NCBI RefSeq assembly: GCF_013393185.1
Contig: NZ_QJQX01000039.1
Location: 29,116-93,115, forward strand
Length of the DNA stretch: 64,000 bases
Source of the DNA: Sphingobium lactosutens
GTDB taxonomy: Bacteria > Pseudomonadota > Alphaproteobacteria > Sphingomonadales > Sphingomonadaceae
Direction: 5' to 3'
Position numbers and translations under genes: made by a program. Positions within the stretch are counted from its first letter, which is position 1. Each line of letters begins with the position of its first letter. A model generated the notes under the pieces. The model did not search any database and was not told where the DNA came from. It saw only the letters and a program-made list of their open reading frames with translations. Positions 28,501 to 36,351 of this stretch are shown piece after piece.

Positions 28501-31500
28501 CTGGCCGATCATGACAGAGTGCCGTCGCGCATCTTCCATCTCTGGCTGACGACGGATGAGGGCGATGCCTTGCAGCGTGGTTTCTGGTCGCTCTTCCATC
28601 TGGCACGGGCGCTCGGCGATGCGGGCGTCGACCGCGACATCGTCATCGCGCTTGTCTCCAGCGCCATGCAGCGGGTGTGCGATGAAGCCATGATCGAGCC
28701 GGCCAAGGCTGCGGCGCTGGGTCCGTGCCGGGTGGTGCCGAATGAATATCCGAACCTGCACATGGTCGCCATCGATGTCGACCTGCCCGCGACAGCCGAA
28801 CGACGCGCGGAACTGGCATCCTGCCTGCTGGTGGAACTGTCCGTGGCGCAACCGGACGGGACCGTCGCCTATCGCCGCATGGAGCGCTGGGTCGAGGGAT
28901 ATGAGCCGCTGATGCTGGCGGAAGCCGAGCGGAACCGCATGCGGCAGGGTGGCGCCTATCTCATTACCGGCGGCCTGGGCGGCATCGGCCTGAAGCTGGC
29001 GGAACATCTGTTCGACAAGCACAAGGCCCGGCTAGCGCTGATATCGCGATCCGGCTTGCCCCCGCGTGAAGATTGGCCTGCCCTGCTATCCAGCCTGTCG
29101 CCGGGCGATCCGCTGGCGCGCCGTATCCGAAAGGTTCGGGCGCTGGAAGACAAGGGCGCGGAAATCCTGCTGATCGACGCCGACGTGGCCGATACCCGCT
29201 CGATCCGTCGAGCGGTGGCGAGCGCCCAGACGCGTTTCGGCGCCATCCATGGCGTCTTCCACGCGGCGGGCCTGCTCGACGACGGGCCGCTGGCGCTGAA
29301 GTCTCCCGATGGCGCTACCGCCGTGCTGGCGCCCAAGATAGGTGGCACGAAGGCGCTGGAAGCCGCATTGCGCGGCGCGCAGCCAGATTTCGTCATGCTA
29401 TTTTCCTCCGTCAGCGCGGTGGCGGGAATTGCCGGGCAGGTGGACTATGCCGCTGCTAACGCCTTCCTCGACAGCCATGCGCGCAAGCATGCCGGCCGCG
29501 GCCGGACAGCCGTGATCGCAGTGGGATGGCCGCGATGGCAGGATGTCGGCATGGCGACCTCCGCCCATATTGCACCGAAACGGCCGGCTTGCACGGCGAT
29601 GGTGCAAACGACGATGGATGCGGCCTTCCTGGACCATGTGCTGGTCGATACGCCAAAGCGACGGACGGTTGCGGCAACACTCTTCCCCCGGAAGCACTGG
29701 TTGCTGGATGAACATAGATTGCGCCATGGCACGGCTCTGATACCTGGTACCGGCCTTGTCGAAATCGTCCGCCAAGCCTTTCAGGACATTGCCCAGAATC
29801 GCCCGTTCGAACTCAGGGAAATACTGTTTCTCGAACCCTTCGCGGTCGCGGATGACGGCGCGCGCCACCTGCATGTCGATCTGCTGCATCAGGAAGGCGA
29901 CGTGTGGCGGGTGCATGTCATGGGCCGCGATGCGGGCGCGGAAGAGACGCAGCCCTGGACCGAGCATGCGCGCGGCTACGCGCTGGTCGGCACACCAGAT
30001 GATGGCAGGCGGCTCGACCGGGACATGATCGCGGCGCGTTGCGACCGACCGGAACCCCTAACGGGTGGATCGGACACGCATCTGGCTTTCGGCCCCCGCT
30101 GGCGCAATGTGGAGGCGCTGCGGCTGGGACAGAATGAAGCCCTGATGGACCTATGCCTGCCGGAACCCTTCCTGGCCGATCTCGAAGGACTGGCACTACA
30201 CCCTGCATTGCTCGACTTCGCCACGGCGGGTGCGCAGAAGCTGATCCCCGGTTTCGATCAGGCGAATGACTTTTATGCACCGGCGTCCTACGGCCGGTTA
30301 AGGTTGACAGCCCCGCTCTCCGGCCGGATCGTGAGCCATATCCGGTTGAGGCCCGAAGCGACGGAGGCCGGAGAAGTCGCGACCTTCGACATCAGCATCG
30401 CCTCGCCCGACGGGCAGGTGCTGGCGGAAATCGAAGGCTTCACCATGATACGCATTCGCGATGCCCAGGCCATGGGCAAGGGCAGCGGCGCGAGTCCCAC
30501 CGTGATCGATACCGATATGGGCATAACGTCGGACGATGGCATGGCGGTGATCGACCATATTCTGGCATCGCGCAACGACGCGCAAATCATCGTGTCGCCA
30601 CATGACTTGCTGCCCACGCTGGCGCGATTGCGGACGCCCGCCCTGTCGCACCGACACTCAGGCGCGAGCGCGACCGATTTGCCGGCGGAGGATATGCCGC
30701 GCACCGATACGGAACGGGCCATCGCCATGATCTGGCAGGACATGCTAGGTACAGCCGCGATCCGGCGGAGCGACGATTTTTTCGATCTGGGCGGCCATTC
30801 CCTGCTGGCGGTGCAACTGATCAATCGGCTGCGCAAGCAGTTCGGCCAGTATCTGCCACTCACCGCCCTGGTCGAGGCACCGACGCTTGCGCGATTGGCG
30901 GCGCTGATAGCGCCCGCCGATATAGTGATCGAGGATGGAGAGAGCCTGCTGCCCACATCGCCTGCTCCGGGCATCGTCCTGCTGCGCGCGGGCGACGATA
31001 CGGGGGCGCTGTTCCTGATCCATGACGGTCTGGGCGAGACATTGCTCTACCGCACGCTGGCGCTGCGGCTGGAAGGGCCGCCGGCCTATGGCATCCAGCC
31101 CGAGCGCCATCCGGACGGCAGCTTCATCCACAGCAGCATCGCGGACATGGCGCGCAGCCATGTCCTGCGGATGCGGCAGGTGCAACCGCACGGCCCCTAT
31201 ATGCTGGCAGGCCTTTGCGCAGGCGGAGTCATTGCCGCCGAAATGGCGCTGCAACTGGAGGAGGCGGGCGAAGAACTGGCTTATATCGGTATCATCGATG
31301 CCGCCGATGTCGAGGCACTGGAGCGCCCGTTCCACCATATGCGGACGCGATGGTCGCGGCGGAAGGCTGCACTTGCGCGCCATTGCGGATCGCTTTCCGG
31401 ACTGGCGACGCTTGCGCCCGAACTCATCGGCAAGTTCGCGAACATGCTGACCTACGAAATCGCCTCCCGCCGTGAGAAGCGGCGCATGAACGAGCAGGTC

Positions 31501-31902
31501 AAGCAGGCCAGTCTGAGCGGCGTCAGCGCCCCGACATCCCTGTCCTTCCTGGAACTGTATCAGGCGGCACACCGGCTGCATCAACCTGAAGGCTTGATCC
31601 GGGCGGAGCGGGTCGTCGTGTACAAGGCCATGATGGGCGACGGCACGCTGGACGACCAGCCATTTGCCGAAAAGTTCGGGGATCATGCGATGGGCTGGGG
31701 ACGCCGCGTCGCCAATCATATCGAGGTGGTGGAGGTGCCGGGCGGCCATTCCAGCGCATTGCAGCAGCCGCATGTGGAAAGATTGGCAAGGCTGATGCAG
31801 GATGCGATGGACACGGCCCTGATCGAGATGAAAAGGCGCGCGTCGCCGACGACGGAATCTACCAATCCATCAGCGCCAATCACGACGGAGCAGGGCCAAT
31901 GA
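25507..31902 (+). CDS. Type I polyketide synthase module KS-AT-KR-DH-ACP-TE
   Basis: 2131 aa. KS (~20-450): Cys192 in TACSTSL, His328 in HGTGT, His368 in NIGH. AT (~545-850): GHSMGEY with Ser641 and VAAHS near 740, where malonyl-type enzymes carry HAFH; malonyl is the likely substrate. KR structural plus catalytic parts (~920-1345): GGLGGIG, LDD at 1257-1259 (B-type mark) and Tyr1314. DH (~1398-1650): His1403 in DEHRLRHG...PGT and Asp1570 in HPALLD. ACP: Ser1765 in DLGGHSLLAV. TE (~1825-2110): GLCAGG with Cys1904, Asp1931 and a late His in PGGHSS. KR precedes DH, the reverse of the usual order. It would extend the NRPS-bound aminoacyl unit by two carbons, reduce and perhaps dehydrate it, and release it. 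A TGATG overlap couples it to the NRPS. Confidence 0.93.
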   Translation: MDQPVNWGGDAPRDADIDNHVAVIGMACRFPEAPDLESYWRNLRDGRECISRFNDEDLLAAGVDPRVLADPHYVRAGAPLPDMEMFDATLFGLSSRDAAIMDPQHRHFLQCAWAALENAGHTPDGFVGAIGVFAGSGHNAYLPYNLLTNPDLVRKVGFFLMRHTGNDKDFLATRASYLLDLKGPSVNVQTACSTSLVAIHMAMQSLLNGESDMALAGGVTIELPHGQGYRYEPGEILSPDGHCRAFDADATGTVFGSGAGVVVLRRLRDAMEDGDHIHAIVRSSAVNNDGIGKVSYLAPSVDGQARAIAEALSIANVDARSISYVEAHGTGTPVGDPIEVAALTQAFRRDTDAVGYCGIGSVKPNIGHTDTAAGVASFIKVAMAMQHRQLPASLNHGRSNPACALEQSPFVVNDRLRRWDGAPGSPLRAGVSSLGVGGTNCHVIMEQAPPPSPSGPSRRWQLLVQSAATPTALSANGLALADHLEQQQDEALADIAFTLQSGRKTLAHRRIVVAESHHGGAAALRDPESVYAVSRHCSAPDRKVAFLFAGGGAQYAGMAQGLYDSEPIFREAVDQCLTLLGAISPADFRFALFPRAGERDAAAAAMQRPTIGLPLLFTIQYATAHLWMSWGVEPDAMIGHSMGEYVGAHLAGVFDLRSALKLAHGRAQLFESLPAGRMLSVPLSEDRLRPFIGADLSIAAVNGAALTVASGPVEAVEKLRATLEAEGVNSQPVAISVAAHSAMLDPILGAFRALVESIKLEAPKRAFVSCLTGDWVQPRDVAQADYWVRHLRETVRFDTALETLLPSGHLLLEVGPGRTLASLARQHRARGTEQAVFNSLRHADEAFDDQAYMLKTLGGLWASGFPVAWEKLRGTEQRRRVPLPSYRFDRQRHWIEPGTAATGEGTPHVELLAHPDKARWFYQPAWRRVPLPDVERESGDALIFMDGGWLGEALAERLERDGCAVTMVRAGRRFRVSAKDGLTIDPGNADHYAKLVAHLADHDRVPSRIFHLWLTTDEGDALQRGFWSLFHLARALGDAGVDRDIVIALVSSAMQRVCDEAMIEPAKAAALGPCRVVPNEYPNLHMVAIDVDLPATAERRAELASCLLVELSVAQPDGTVAYRRMERWVEGYEPLMLAEAERNRMRQGGAYLITGGLGGIGLKLAEHLFDKHKARLALISRSGLPPREDWPALLSSLSPGDPLARRIRKVRALEDKGAEILLIDADVADTRSIRRAVASAQTRFGAIHGVFHAAGLLDDGPLALKSPDGATAVLAPKIGGTKALEAALRGAQPDFVMLFSSVSAVAGIAGQVDYAAANAFLDSHARKHAGRGRTAVIAVGWPRWQDVGMATSAHIAPKRPACTAMVQTTMDAAFLDHVLVDTPKRRTVAATLFPRKHWLLDEHRLRHGTALIPGTGLVEIVRQAFQDIAQNRPFELREILFLEPFAVADDGARHLHVDLLHQEGDVWRVHVMGRDAGAEETQPWTEHARGYALVGTPDDGRRLDRDMIAARCDRPEPLTGGSDTHLAFGPRWRNVEALRLGQNEALMDLCLPEPFLADLEGLALHPALLDFATAGAQKLIPGFDQANDFYAPASYGRLRLTAPLSGRIVSHIRLRPEATEAGEVATFDISIASPDGQVLAEIEGFTMIRIRDAQAMGKGSGASPTVIDTDMGITSDDGMAVIDHILASRNDAQIIVSPHDLLPTLARLRTPALSHRHSGASATDLPAEDMPRTDTERAIAMIWQDMLGTAAIRRSDDFFDLGGHSLLAVQLINRLRKQFGQYLPLTALVEAPTLARLAALIAPADIVIEDGESLLPTSPAPGIVLLRAGDDTGALFLIHDGLGETLLYRTLALRLEGPPAYGIQPERHPDGSFIHSSIADMARSHVLRMRQVQPHGPYMLAGLCAGGVIAAEMALQLEEAGEELAYIGIIDAADVEALERPFHHMRTRWSRRKAALARHCGSLSGLATLAPELIGKFANMLTYEIASRREKRRMNEQVKQASLSGVSAPTSLSFLELYQAAHRLHQPEGLIRAERVVVYKAMMGDGTLDDQPFAEKFGDHAMGWGRRVANHIEVVEVPGGHSSALQQPHVERLARLMQDAMDTALIEMKRRASPTTESTNPSAPITTEQGQ

Positions 31903-32939
31903 ATTGCCACAGCTTCACCGGCAGGCAATCGCCGTTACTGGTGGCCATCGTCAATTATCGCACCGCCGGTCTGGTGATCGATTGCCTCGAAAGTCTCGCC
32001 GATGAACTGGCCACCTATCCCCAAGCGCGGGTAGTGGTGGTCGACAATGATTCAGGCGACGGATCAGTTGAACGCATCGGCGCAGCGATCGAGCAACATG
32101 GATGGCATTGGGCGTCGATGGTCGCATCGCCGGTCAATGGCGGCTTCGCCTATGGCGTCAATCTGGCCGTTTCGGCAGCGCCGGAAGGATTCACGCCTTC
32201 CTTCGTCTGGCTGCTCAATCCCGACACGCGGGTACGGCCGGGCGCGCTCCGTACCTTGCTCGACTTCATGCACAACCATCCCTCCGCAGGCATCGCCGGC
32301 AGCCTGATCGAGGATGCGGACGGCATAGCCTGGCCCTATGCTTTCCGCTTTCCTTCGGCGGCGAGCGAAGTCGAGCGCGGTGCACGACTGGGCCTCGTCA
32401 GCCGGTTGCTCCGACGCAGCGCCGTCCTCCGTCGCATGGGGCCGGACCCGGCTCCGGTGGATTGGGTGTCGGGCGCGAGCATGATGGTGCGCGCCGGAGT
32501 GTTCGACGCCATCGGCCCGATCGACGAGGGGTATTTCCTCTACTTCGAGGAAACCGATTTCTGCCTGCGCGCACGCCGGGCCGGCTGGCAATGCTGGTAT
32601 GTGCCCAGCGCACGCATCCTGCATATCGCCGGACAAAGCACCGGTCTAACAGGGAAAAATGCGGTGGTTCCGCGGATGCCGGCCTATTGGTTCGAATCGC
32701 GGCGGCGATATTTCGTCCGCAACCACGGTCGCGGCTATGCCATTTGCGCCGATCTTGCCTGGATACTTGCCCATGGCGGGTGGCGGATCAGGCGGCGGCT
32801 GCAACGCCTGCCGGACGATGATCCAGCGCAATTGCTCTCCGATTTCATCGCCTATGCGGCCTGGCGCAAGCTGCCTGCCGATATCGAGGGCAAGTCAGCA
32901 ACACCTGTTTCCGCGCCGCCGGAATGGTCCAGCCTATGA
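31899..32939 (+). CDS. GT2 family glycosyltransferase (WbbL/rhamnosyltransferase-like)
   Basis: 346 aa, starting in an ATGA overlap with the PKS stop. GT-A marks: VAIVNYRTAG at the N-terminus, VVDNDSGDGS, the DxD-like WLLNPDTRV, GASMMVRAGVFDAIGPIDEGYFLYFEETDFCLRA split by a short loop, and a conserved WYVPSARILHIAGQS. This pattern is that of inverting rhamnosyl- and related transferases of O-antigen and EPS loci. Tight coupling to the NRPS-PKS means it either glycosylates that product or adds the sugar that carries it; the sequence cannot decide. Its stop overlaps the phosphopantetheinyl transferase start. Confidence 0.88.
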   Translation: MNCHSFTGRQSPLLVAIVNYRTAGLVIDCLESLADELATYPQARVVVVDNDSGDGSVERIGAAIEQHGWHWASMVASPVNGGFAYGVNLAVSAAPEGFTPSFVWLLNPDTRVRPGALRTLLDFMHNHPSAGIAGSLIEDADGIAWPYAFRFPSAASEVERGARLGLVSRLLRRSAVLRRMGPDPAPVDWVSGASMMVRAGVFDAIGPIDEGYFLYFEETDFCLRARRAGWQCWYVPSARILHIAGQSTGLTGKNAVVPRMPAYWFESRRRYFVRNHGRGYAICADLAWILAHGGWRIRRRLQRLPDDDPAQLLSDFIAYAAWRKLPADIEGKSATPVSAPPEWSSL

Positions 32940-33589
32940 GCCACGGCGCCCGGCTACCGGTGGCGGACGCGGGGCTGGAACTGCGATTGATCCATATCGA
33001 TGACGTGCCGGAGAGCGTTCTGCATCCCCGATCGCCGGAGGAGCACAACCGGATAATCCGCTTCCGCTTCATGCACCATCGCCGCCGCTATCTCATGGGC
33101 CGTTTCATGATCCGCCAGATGCTGGCCGACTGGTCCGGCATCGCGGCGGACGCGCTGCGCTTTGGCGAGATCGGAATAGGAAAGCCGGTTCTGCTCGACA
33201 CCCCGGACATATATTTCAACCTCAGCTATGCCGATAACGCCGTTCTGATAGGCGTGACGCGGCGCGGTTCCCTAGGAGTCGATGTGGAGGATCGACGTCA
33301 CCTCCCTGATGCGAGGGATCTGGCCGAGAATATTTTCGACATGCCGGAACGCCTGGCCTTGCGCGACAAGCTATGCGGCGTATCGGAAAGCGACCTTTTC
33401 CTCAGCGGATGGACGCGCAAGGAAGCCTGCCTGAAGGCGGCTGGGACAGGGCTGTCGCTCGACCCCGTCGGCGTTTCTACAGGACTGGAGTTGACCCGCC
33501 GCAAGGTTCAGATGGCCGACACTCTGCAGGTGCAGGTCGAAACCATGATCGTGGGGACCAGGATAATGTCCTGGGCCACCACAATCTGA
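32936..33589 (+). CDS. 4'-phosphopantetheinyl transferase (Sfp-type)
   Basis: 217 aa from the ATG in an ATGA overlap with the GT2 stop; an ATG four codons earlier is possible. Family motifs: the GIGKPVL loop, FNLSYAD (usual form FNxSHS), GVDVEDRR with the metal-binding Asp and Glu, and WTRKEACLKAAGTGLS. It transfers phosphopantetheine from CoA to the serine of carrier domains, here most simply NRPS Ser1460 and PKS Ser1765. A dedicated activator at the end of the same overlapping gene string shows the four genes form one functional unit. Confidence 0.9.
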   Translation: MSHGARLPVADAGLELRLIHIDDVPESVLHPRSPEEHNRIIRFRFMHHRRRYLMGRFMIRQMLADWSGIAADALRFGEIGIGKPVLLDTPDIYFNLSYADNAVLIGVTRRGSLGVDVEDRRHLPDARDLAENIFDMPERLALRDKLCGVSESDLFLSGWTRKEACLKAAGTGLSLDPVGVSTGLELTRRKVQMADTLQVQVETMIVGTRIMSWATTI

Positions 33590-33595
33590 AGTCCG

Positions 33596-35047
33596 TCAAT
33601 AGGCCCGCTGACCACCGAGAACCGCCGATATTGTCCGCAGCAAGATATAGAGATCGAACCATATCGACCAATTCTCTATATAATAGAGGTCATGCTCGAT
33701 CCGCTTGATCAGCTTGTCTTCCGTATCCGTCTCGCCGCGCCAGCCGCACACCTGCGCCCATCCGGTAAGGCCGGGCTTTACTTTGTGACGGGCGACATAG
33801 GACGACAGGACTTCATTGAACAGCCTGCCGCCGGCACGGGTGGAGGGCGCATGAGGGCGCGGCCCGACCAGCGACATTTCACCCAGCAGCACATTCAGCA
33901 ATTGCGGCAATTCGTCGAGGCTGGTCTTGCGCAGGATCGCACCAACCCGCGTCACGCGCGGATCACGCTTGCTGGCCTGCACAATCTCGTCCGTCTGGCA
34001 CAGGTCGACATACATGCTGCGGAACTTGAAGATCCGGAAGTCACGGCAGTTGAACCCCTCGCGGCGTTGCACGAAGAAGACCGGCCCGCGCGACTCCATC
34101 TTGATCGCAAGCGCGATCAGCAGAAACAGCGGCGACAGAAGGATCAGCAGCAGGAATGAAAGCGTTCGATCCTCCGCCCATTTTTCGATGATCCGGCTGC
34201 CATGCATCGGCTTTTCAAGCAGCGTCATCACCGGCAGGCCACCGAGCAGCATCACCGGCATCCGCGCAAAGGCAAAGCCGGCCTTCTCCGGCGCCAGCCT
34301 GATCTGTACCGGCGTGACGGCCAAGGCGCCCACGACCTGCCGCAAGCGCGCGTCCGCGGCCCAGGGCAGCGCAATGATCACCTGATCGATCTCATCCTTC
34401 CGTATGGCCGCCAGAAGATCGTCAATGCCGCCCAGCAGCGGTATGGGCAATCGTTCGTCTAGCCGGTCCTGACGGCGGTCGTCGTAAAAGCCCGTCAGGG
34501 AAAGCGTGAGCTTGTCGTGATTGATGATATAGCGGGCCAGATCCTGGCCCTGCCCGCCCGCTCCGTATATGGCGCAACGACGATCAAACCGACCTTGTCG
34601 CTTGAGGCTGCGGGCAATCGTCACCAGAAGGAGGCGAAGAAGCGCGAGCATCGCCAGCCCAACAATGAACCAGAGGAATATCGAGCCGCGGGACGCGCTC
34701 GTCATCAGGCGCAACAGGAATCCCAGCGATAGAAGTAGCAATGTCGTCCCAAGCCAGGCATTGAACAGACGCGACCAGCTCCTGCGGACGGAGAATAGCA
34801 GGCTGCTTTCATAGGCGCCCGTCAGCTGTCCGACGATCACGAACACTGTTCCGCAGATCAATCCAAGATGGCTCGAAACGATCGGTGATGATCCCAACAC
34901 CATTGCATCTTCATTCGCAGAAAGAAACAATACAGCAATATTGAGCGCAGCGAAGTCACAGATCTGCATCAGCGGCGGGAAAATGCCCAGCGGGACTTGT
35001 CCTGAACGCGGCATGACGCCTCCGGCTTTCTTGTCTGGGTCGGGCAT
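33596..35047 (-). CDS. Undecaprenyl-phosphate sugar phosphotransferase (WcaJ/GumD type)
   Basis: 483 aa from the ATG at 35047 (AGGA upstream); an ATG at 35014 with GGAGG upstream is also plausible. Four N-terminal membrane helices, a central Rossmann-like CoA_binding_3 domain (AIYGAGGQGQDLA), a fifth helix (SFLLLILLSPLFLLIALAI), and the catalytic C-terminal domain: FVQRREGFNCRDFRIFKFRSM, KTSLDELPQLLNVLLGEMSLVGPRPH and KPGLTGWAQVCGWRGET. It starts EPS synthesis by moving a sugar-1-phosphate, often glucose-1-P, from UDP-sugar to undecaprenyl phosphate. It runs convergent to the NRPS-PKS string, with six bases between stops. Confidence 0.93.
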   Translation of the reverse strand: MPDPDKKAGGVMPRSGQVPLGIFPPLMQICDFAALNIAVLFLSANEDAMVLGSSPIVSSHLGLICGTVFVIVGQLTGAYESSLLFSVRRSWSRLFNAWLGTTLLLLSLGFLLRLMTSASRGSIFLWFIVGLAMLALLRLLLVTIARSLKRQGRFDRRCAIYGAGGQGQDLARYIINHDKLTLSLTGFYDDRRQDRLDERLPIPLLGGIDDLLAAIRKDEIDQVIIALPWAADARLRQVVGALAVTPVQIRLAPEKAGFAFARMPVMLLGGLPVMTLLEKPMHGSRIIEKWAEDRTLSFLLLILLSPLFLLIALAIKMESRGPVFFVQRREGFNCRDFRIFKFRSMYVDLCQTDEIVQASKRDPRVTRVGAILRKTSLDELPQLLNVLLGEMSLVGPRPHAPSTRAGGRLFNEVLSSYVARHKVKPGLTGWAQVCGWRGETDTEDKLIKRIEHDLYYIENWSIWFDLYILLRTISAVLGGQRAY

Positions 35048-35279
35048 CTGCTCATCCTGCCAAGGCGCCACACACGACTTCGCGGGAGGGAATATGATCC
35101 CTGCCTGAAGTCGCGTCGGACTGGTAGATGAAACGGGCGATCAAAGCCGTATGTCCTTATGAAGGACTAGAGCAAGTTCCGATCCGATTGCATCGGTCCA
35201 TCCGATCCAGACCTCTGTTTTATCACATTTTCCGAGATAACGGATGATTCCGTCTGCTCGAAAAATGCGCCAGAGGTGA

Positions 35280-35513
35280 TCAATCCTGCTGCACCGGCAG
35301 CATGCCTTCGCGGATGACATAGGCGATCATGTGGGCCCGGTTGCGCGTGCGCGTTTTCAATCGAACGTTCTCGATATGTCGCTCCACGGTACAGGTCGCT
35401 ATATCCAGCGCCCTGGCGACTTTTTTCGCCGATAACCCGAAAGCGACAAGTTGAAGAACTTCGGTTTCCCGATTGGTGAGTTCAATAGCGGTCGAAATAT
35501 TATAATGTGGCAT
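35280..35513 (-). CDS. HTH-only LuxR/GerE-type regulator
   Basis: 77 aa from the ATG at 35513 (GGGG upstream; a GTG nine codons earlier is possible). Nearly all of it is a LuxR-type DNA-binding domain: LTNRETEVLQLVAFGLSAK, then TVERHIENVRLKTRTRNR. No receiver or ligand-binding domain. It is about 60% identical over 61 residues to the HTH protein at 36083, with the tail KTRTRNRxHM in both, so they are paralogues. It lies between the WcaJ-type gene and the AT-rich spacer and is likely a local EPS regulator. The 230 bases between it and the WcaJ-type start hold no gene. Confidence 0.8.
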   Translation of the reverse strand: MPHYNISTAIELTNRETEVLQLVAFGLSAKKVARALDIATCTVERHIENVRLKTRTRNRAHMIAYVIREGMLPVQQD

Positions 35514-35891
35514 GCTGGCCCCCAAAAACCGCCGAACCACGCTTGTCTCTCAAAATTTAAAATCTTCACGCAGGAGACAATGCACAGTCAAGCAGGTCTA
35601 AAGTTATAACCGCGACCACTTTTCATCCGTTCACCCTCGGCTATGCCCTGGGCCGGATGATTTGGACATACAAAGAACATAGGTAGACCGTTGTTCCGAT
35701 GTCGAAATCAGCATTGTGCATTTTTCGATTCGCAACAATAGTAAATTTTTAATAAATAGAATCCATGGATGGAATAAAATCACGCTTTAGCGCAAGCAAA
35801 TGTTTTGATTAGATAAATTTTCTTAAAAATTGGCCCATGCAAAAATATGTAGGCATTTTCCCCCATGCCGATAGAGGGTGGATGCAACCAA

Positions 35892-35910
35892 ATATTGATA
35901 TTATCAATAT
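35892..35910. promoter_or_regulatory. Palindrome with 9-base arms (candidate operator)
   Basis: ATATTGATA, one central T, then TATCAATAT: a perfect 19-base inverted repeat in the AT-rich spacer. A dimeric regulator site is likely; the adjacent LuxR-type proteins are candidates. Confidence 0.45.
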
Positions 35911-35935
35911 ATCAATCGAAAAAGGATCGGCAAGA

Positions 35936-35953
35936 AACTATCAATTCATAGTT
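35936..35953. promoter_or_regulatory. Palindrome AACTAT-6-ATAGTT
   Basis: Perfect 6-base arms around CAATTC, directly abutting the next palindrome. Candidate regulator site upstream of the HTH gene at 36083. Confidence 0.4.
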
Positions 35954-35970
35954 GATGATTATCAATCATC
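35954..35970. promoter_or_regulatory. Palindrome GATGATT-ATC-AATCATC
   Basis: Perfect 7-base arms with a 3-base centre, immediately upstream of two TATAAT boxes. Candidate operator controlling transcription towards 36083. Confidence 0.45.
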
Positions 35971-36082
35971 TATATGTCTATAATGATATAATATGTTTCT
36001 ATTGAAATAAATTAACTTTATTTGCCAAACATGAAAGTGGACATTGATGGCCCCGGTCAAACTCCGGGCAGGGGAAATAGCG

Positions 36083-36337
36083 ATGGACGATACCGATCTG
36101 GAAAGCTGGCTTACCCAACGAGAAGTGGAAGTCCTCAGGCATATTGCAAAAGGGCAATCGGCGAAGGAAATCGCGCTGACGCTCAAGATCGCGCCACGTA
36201 CAGTGGAACGACATATCGGACGCGTGCGCCTGAAGACCCGAACGCGAAACCGGTCGCATATGGTCGCCTTCGCCATATCAAAAGGCCTGATCGGCTGCGC
36301 GCTGGCCGTGACATATGTACCGCCACTTGGCCTTTGA
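36083..36337 (+). CDS. HTH-only LuxR/GerE-type regulator (paralogue)
   Basis: 84 aa from the ATG at 36083, with AGGGGA eight bases upstream; an ATG at 36044 lacks this. The LuxR-type HTH covers residues ~10-70 (LTQREVEVLRHIAKGQSAKEIA, TVERHIGRVRLKTRTRNR is the matching second half). No sensory domain is present. It is divergent from the 77-aa paralogue and convergent with the GT2 gene at 36352. Such HTH-only proteins bind promoters as dimers or interact with a larger LuxR or response regulator; regulation of this EPS locus is inferred from position. Confidence 0.8.
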   Translation: MDDTDLESWLTQREVEVLRHIAKGQSAKEIALTLKIAPRTVERHIGRVRLKTRTRNRSHMVAFAISKGLIGCALAVTYVPPLGL

Positions 36338-36351
36338 GGGGCGATCGGCAG

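Larger units (their letters stand above)
35514..36082. promoter_or_regulatory. 569-base AT-rich regulatory spacer between two HTH genes
   Basis: No gene seen. From about 35690 to 36030 the base composition is strikingly AT-rich against the surrounding GC-rich genes. It holds three perfect palindromes (annotated separately) and TATAAT at 35979-35984 and again at 35987-35992. It must carry the promoters of the two divergent LuxR-type genes. Confidence 0.6.
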
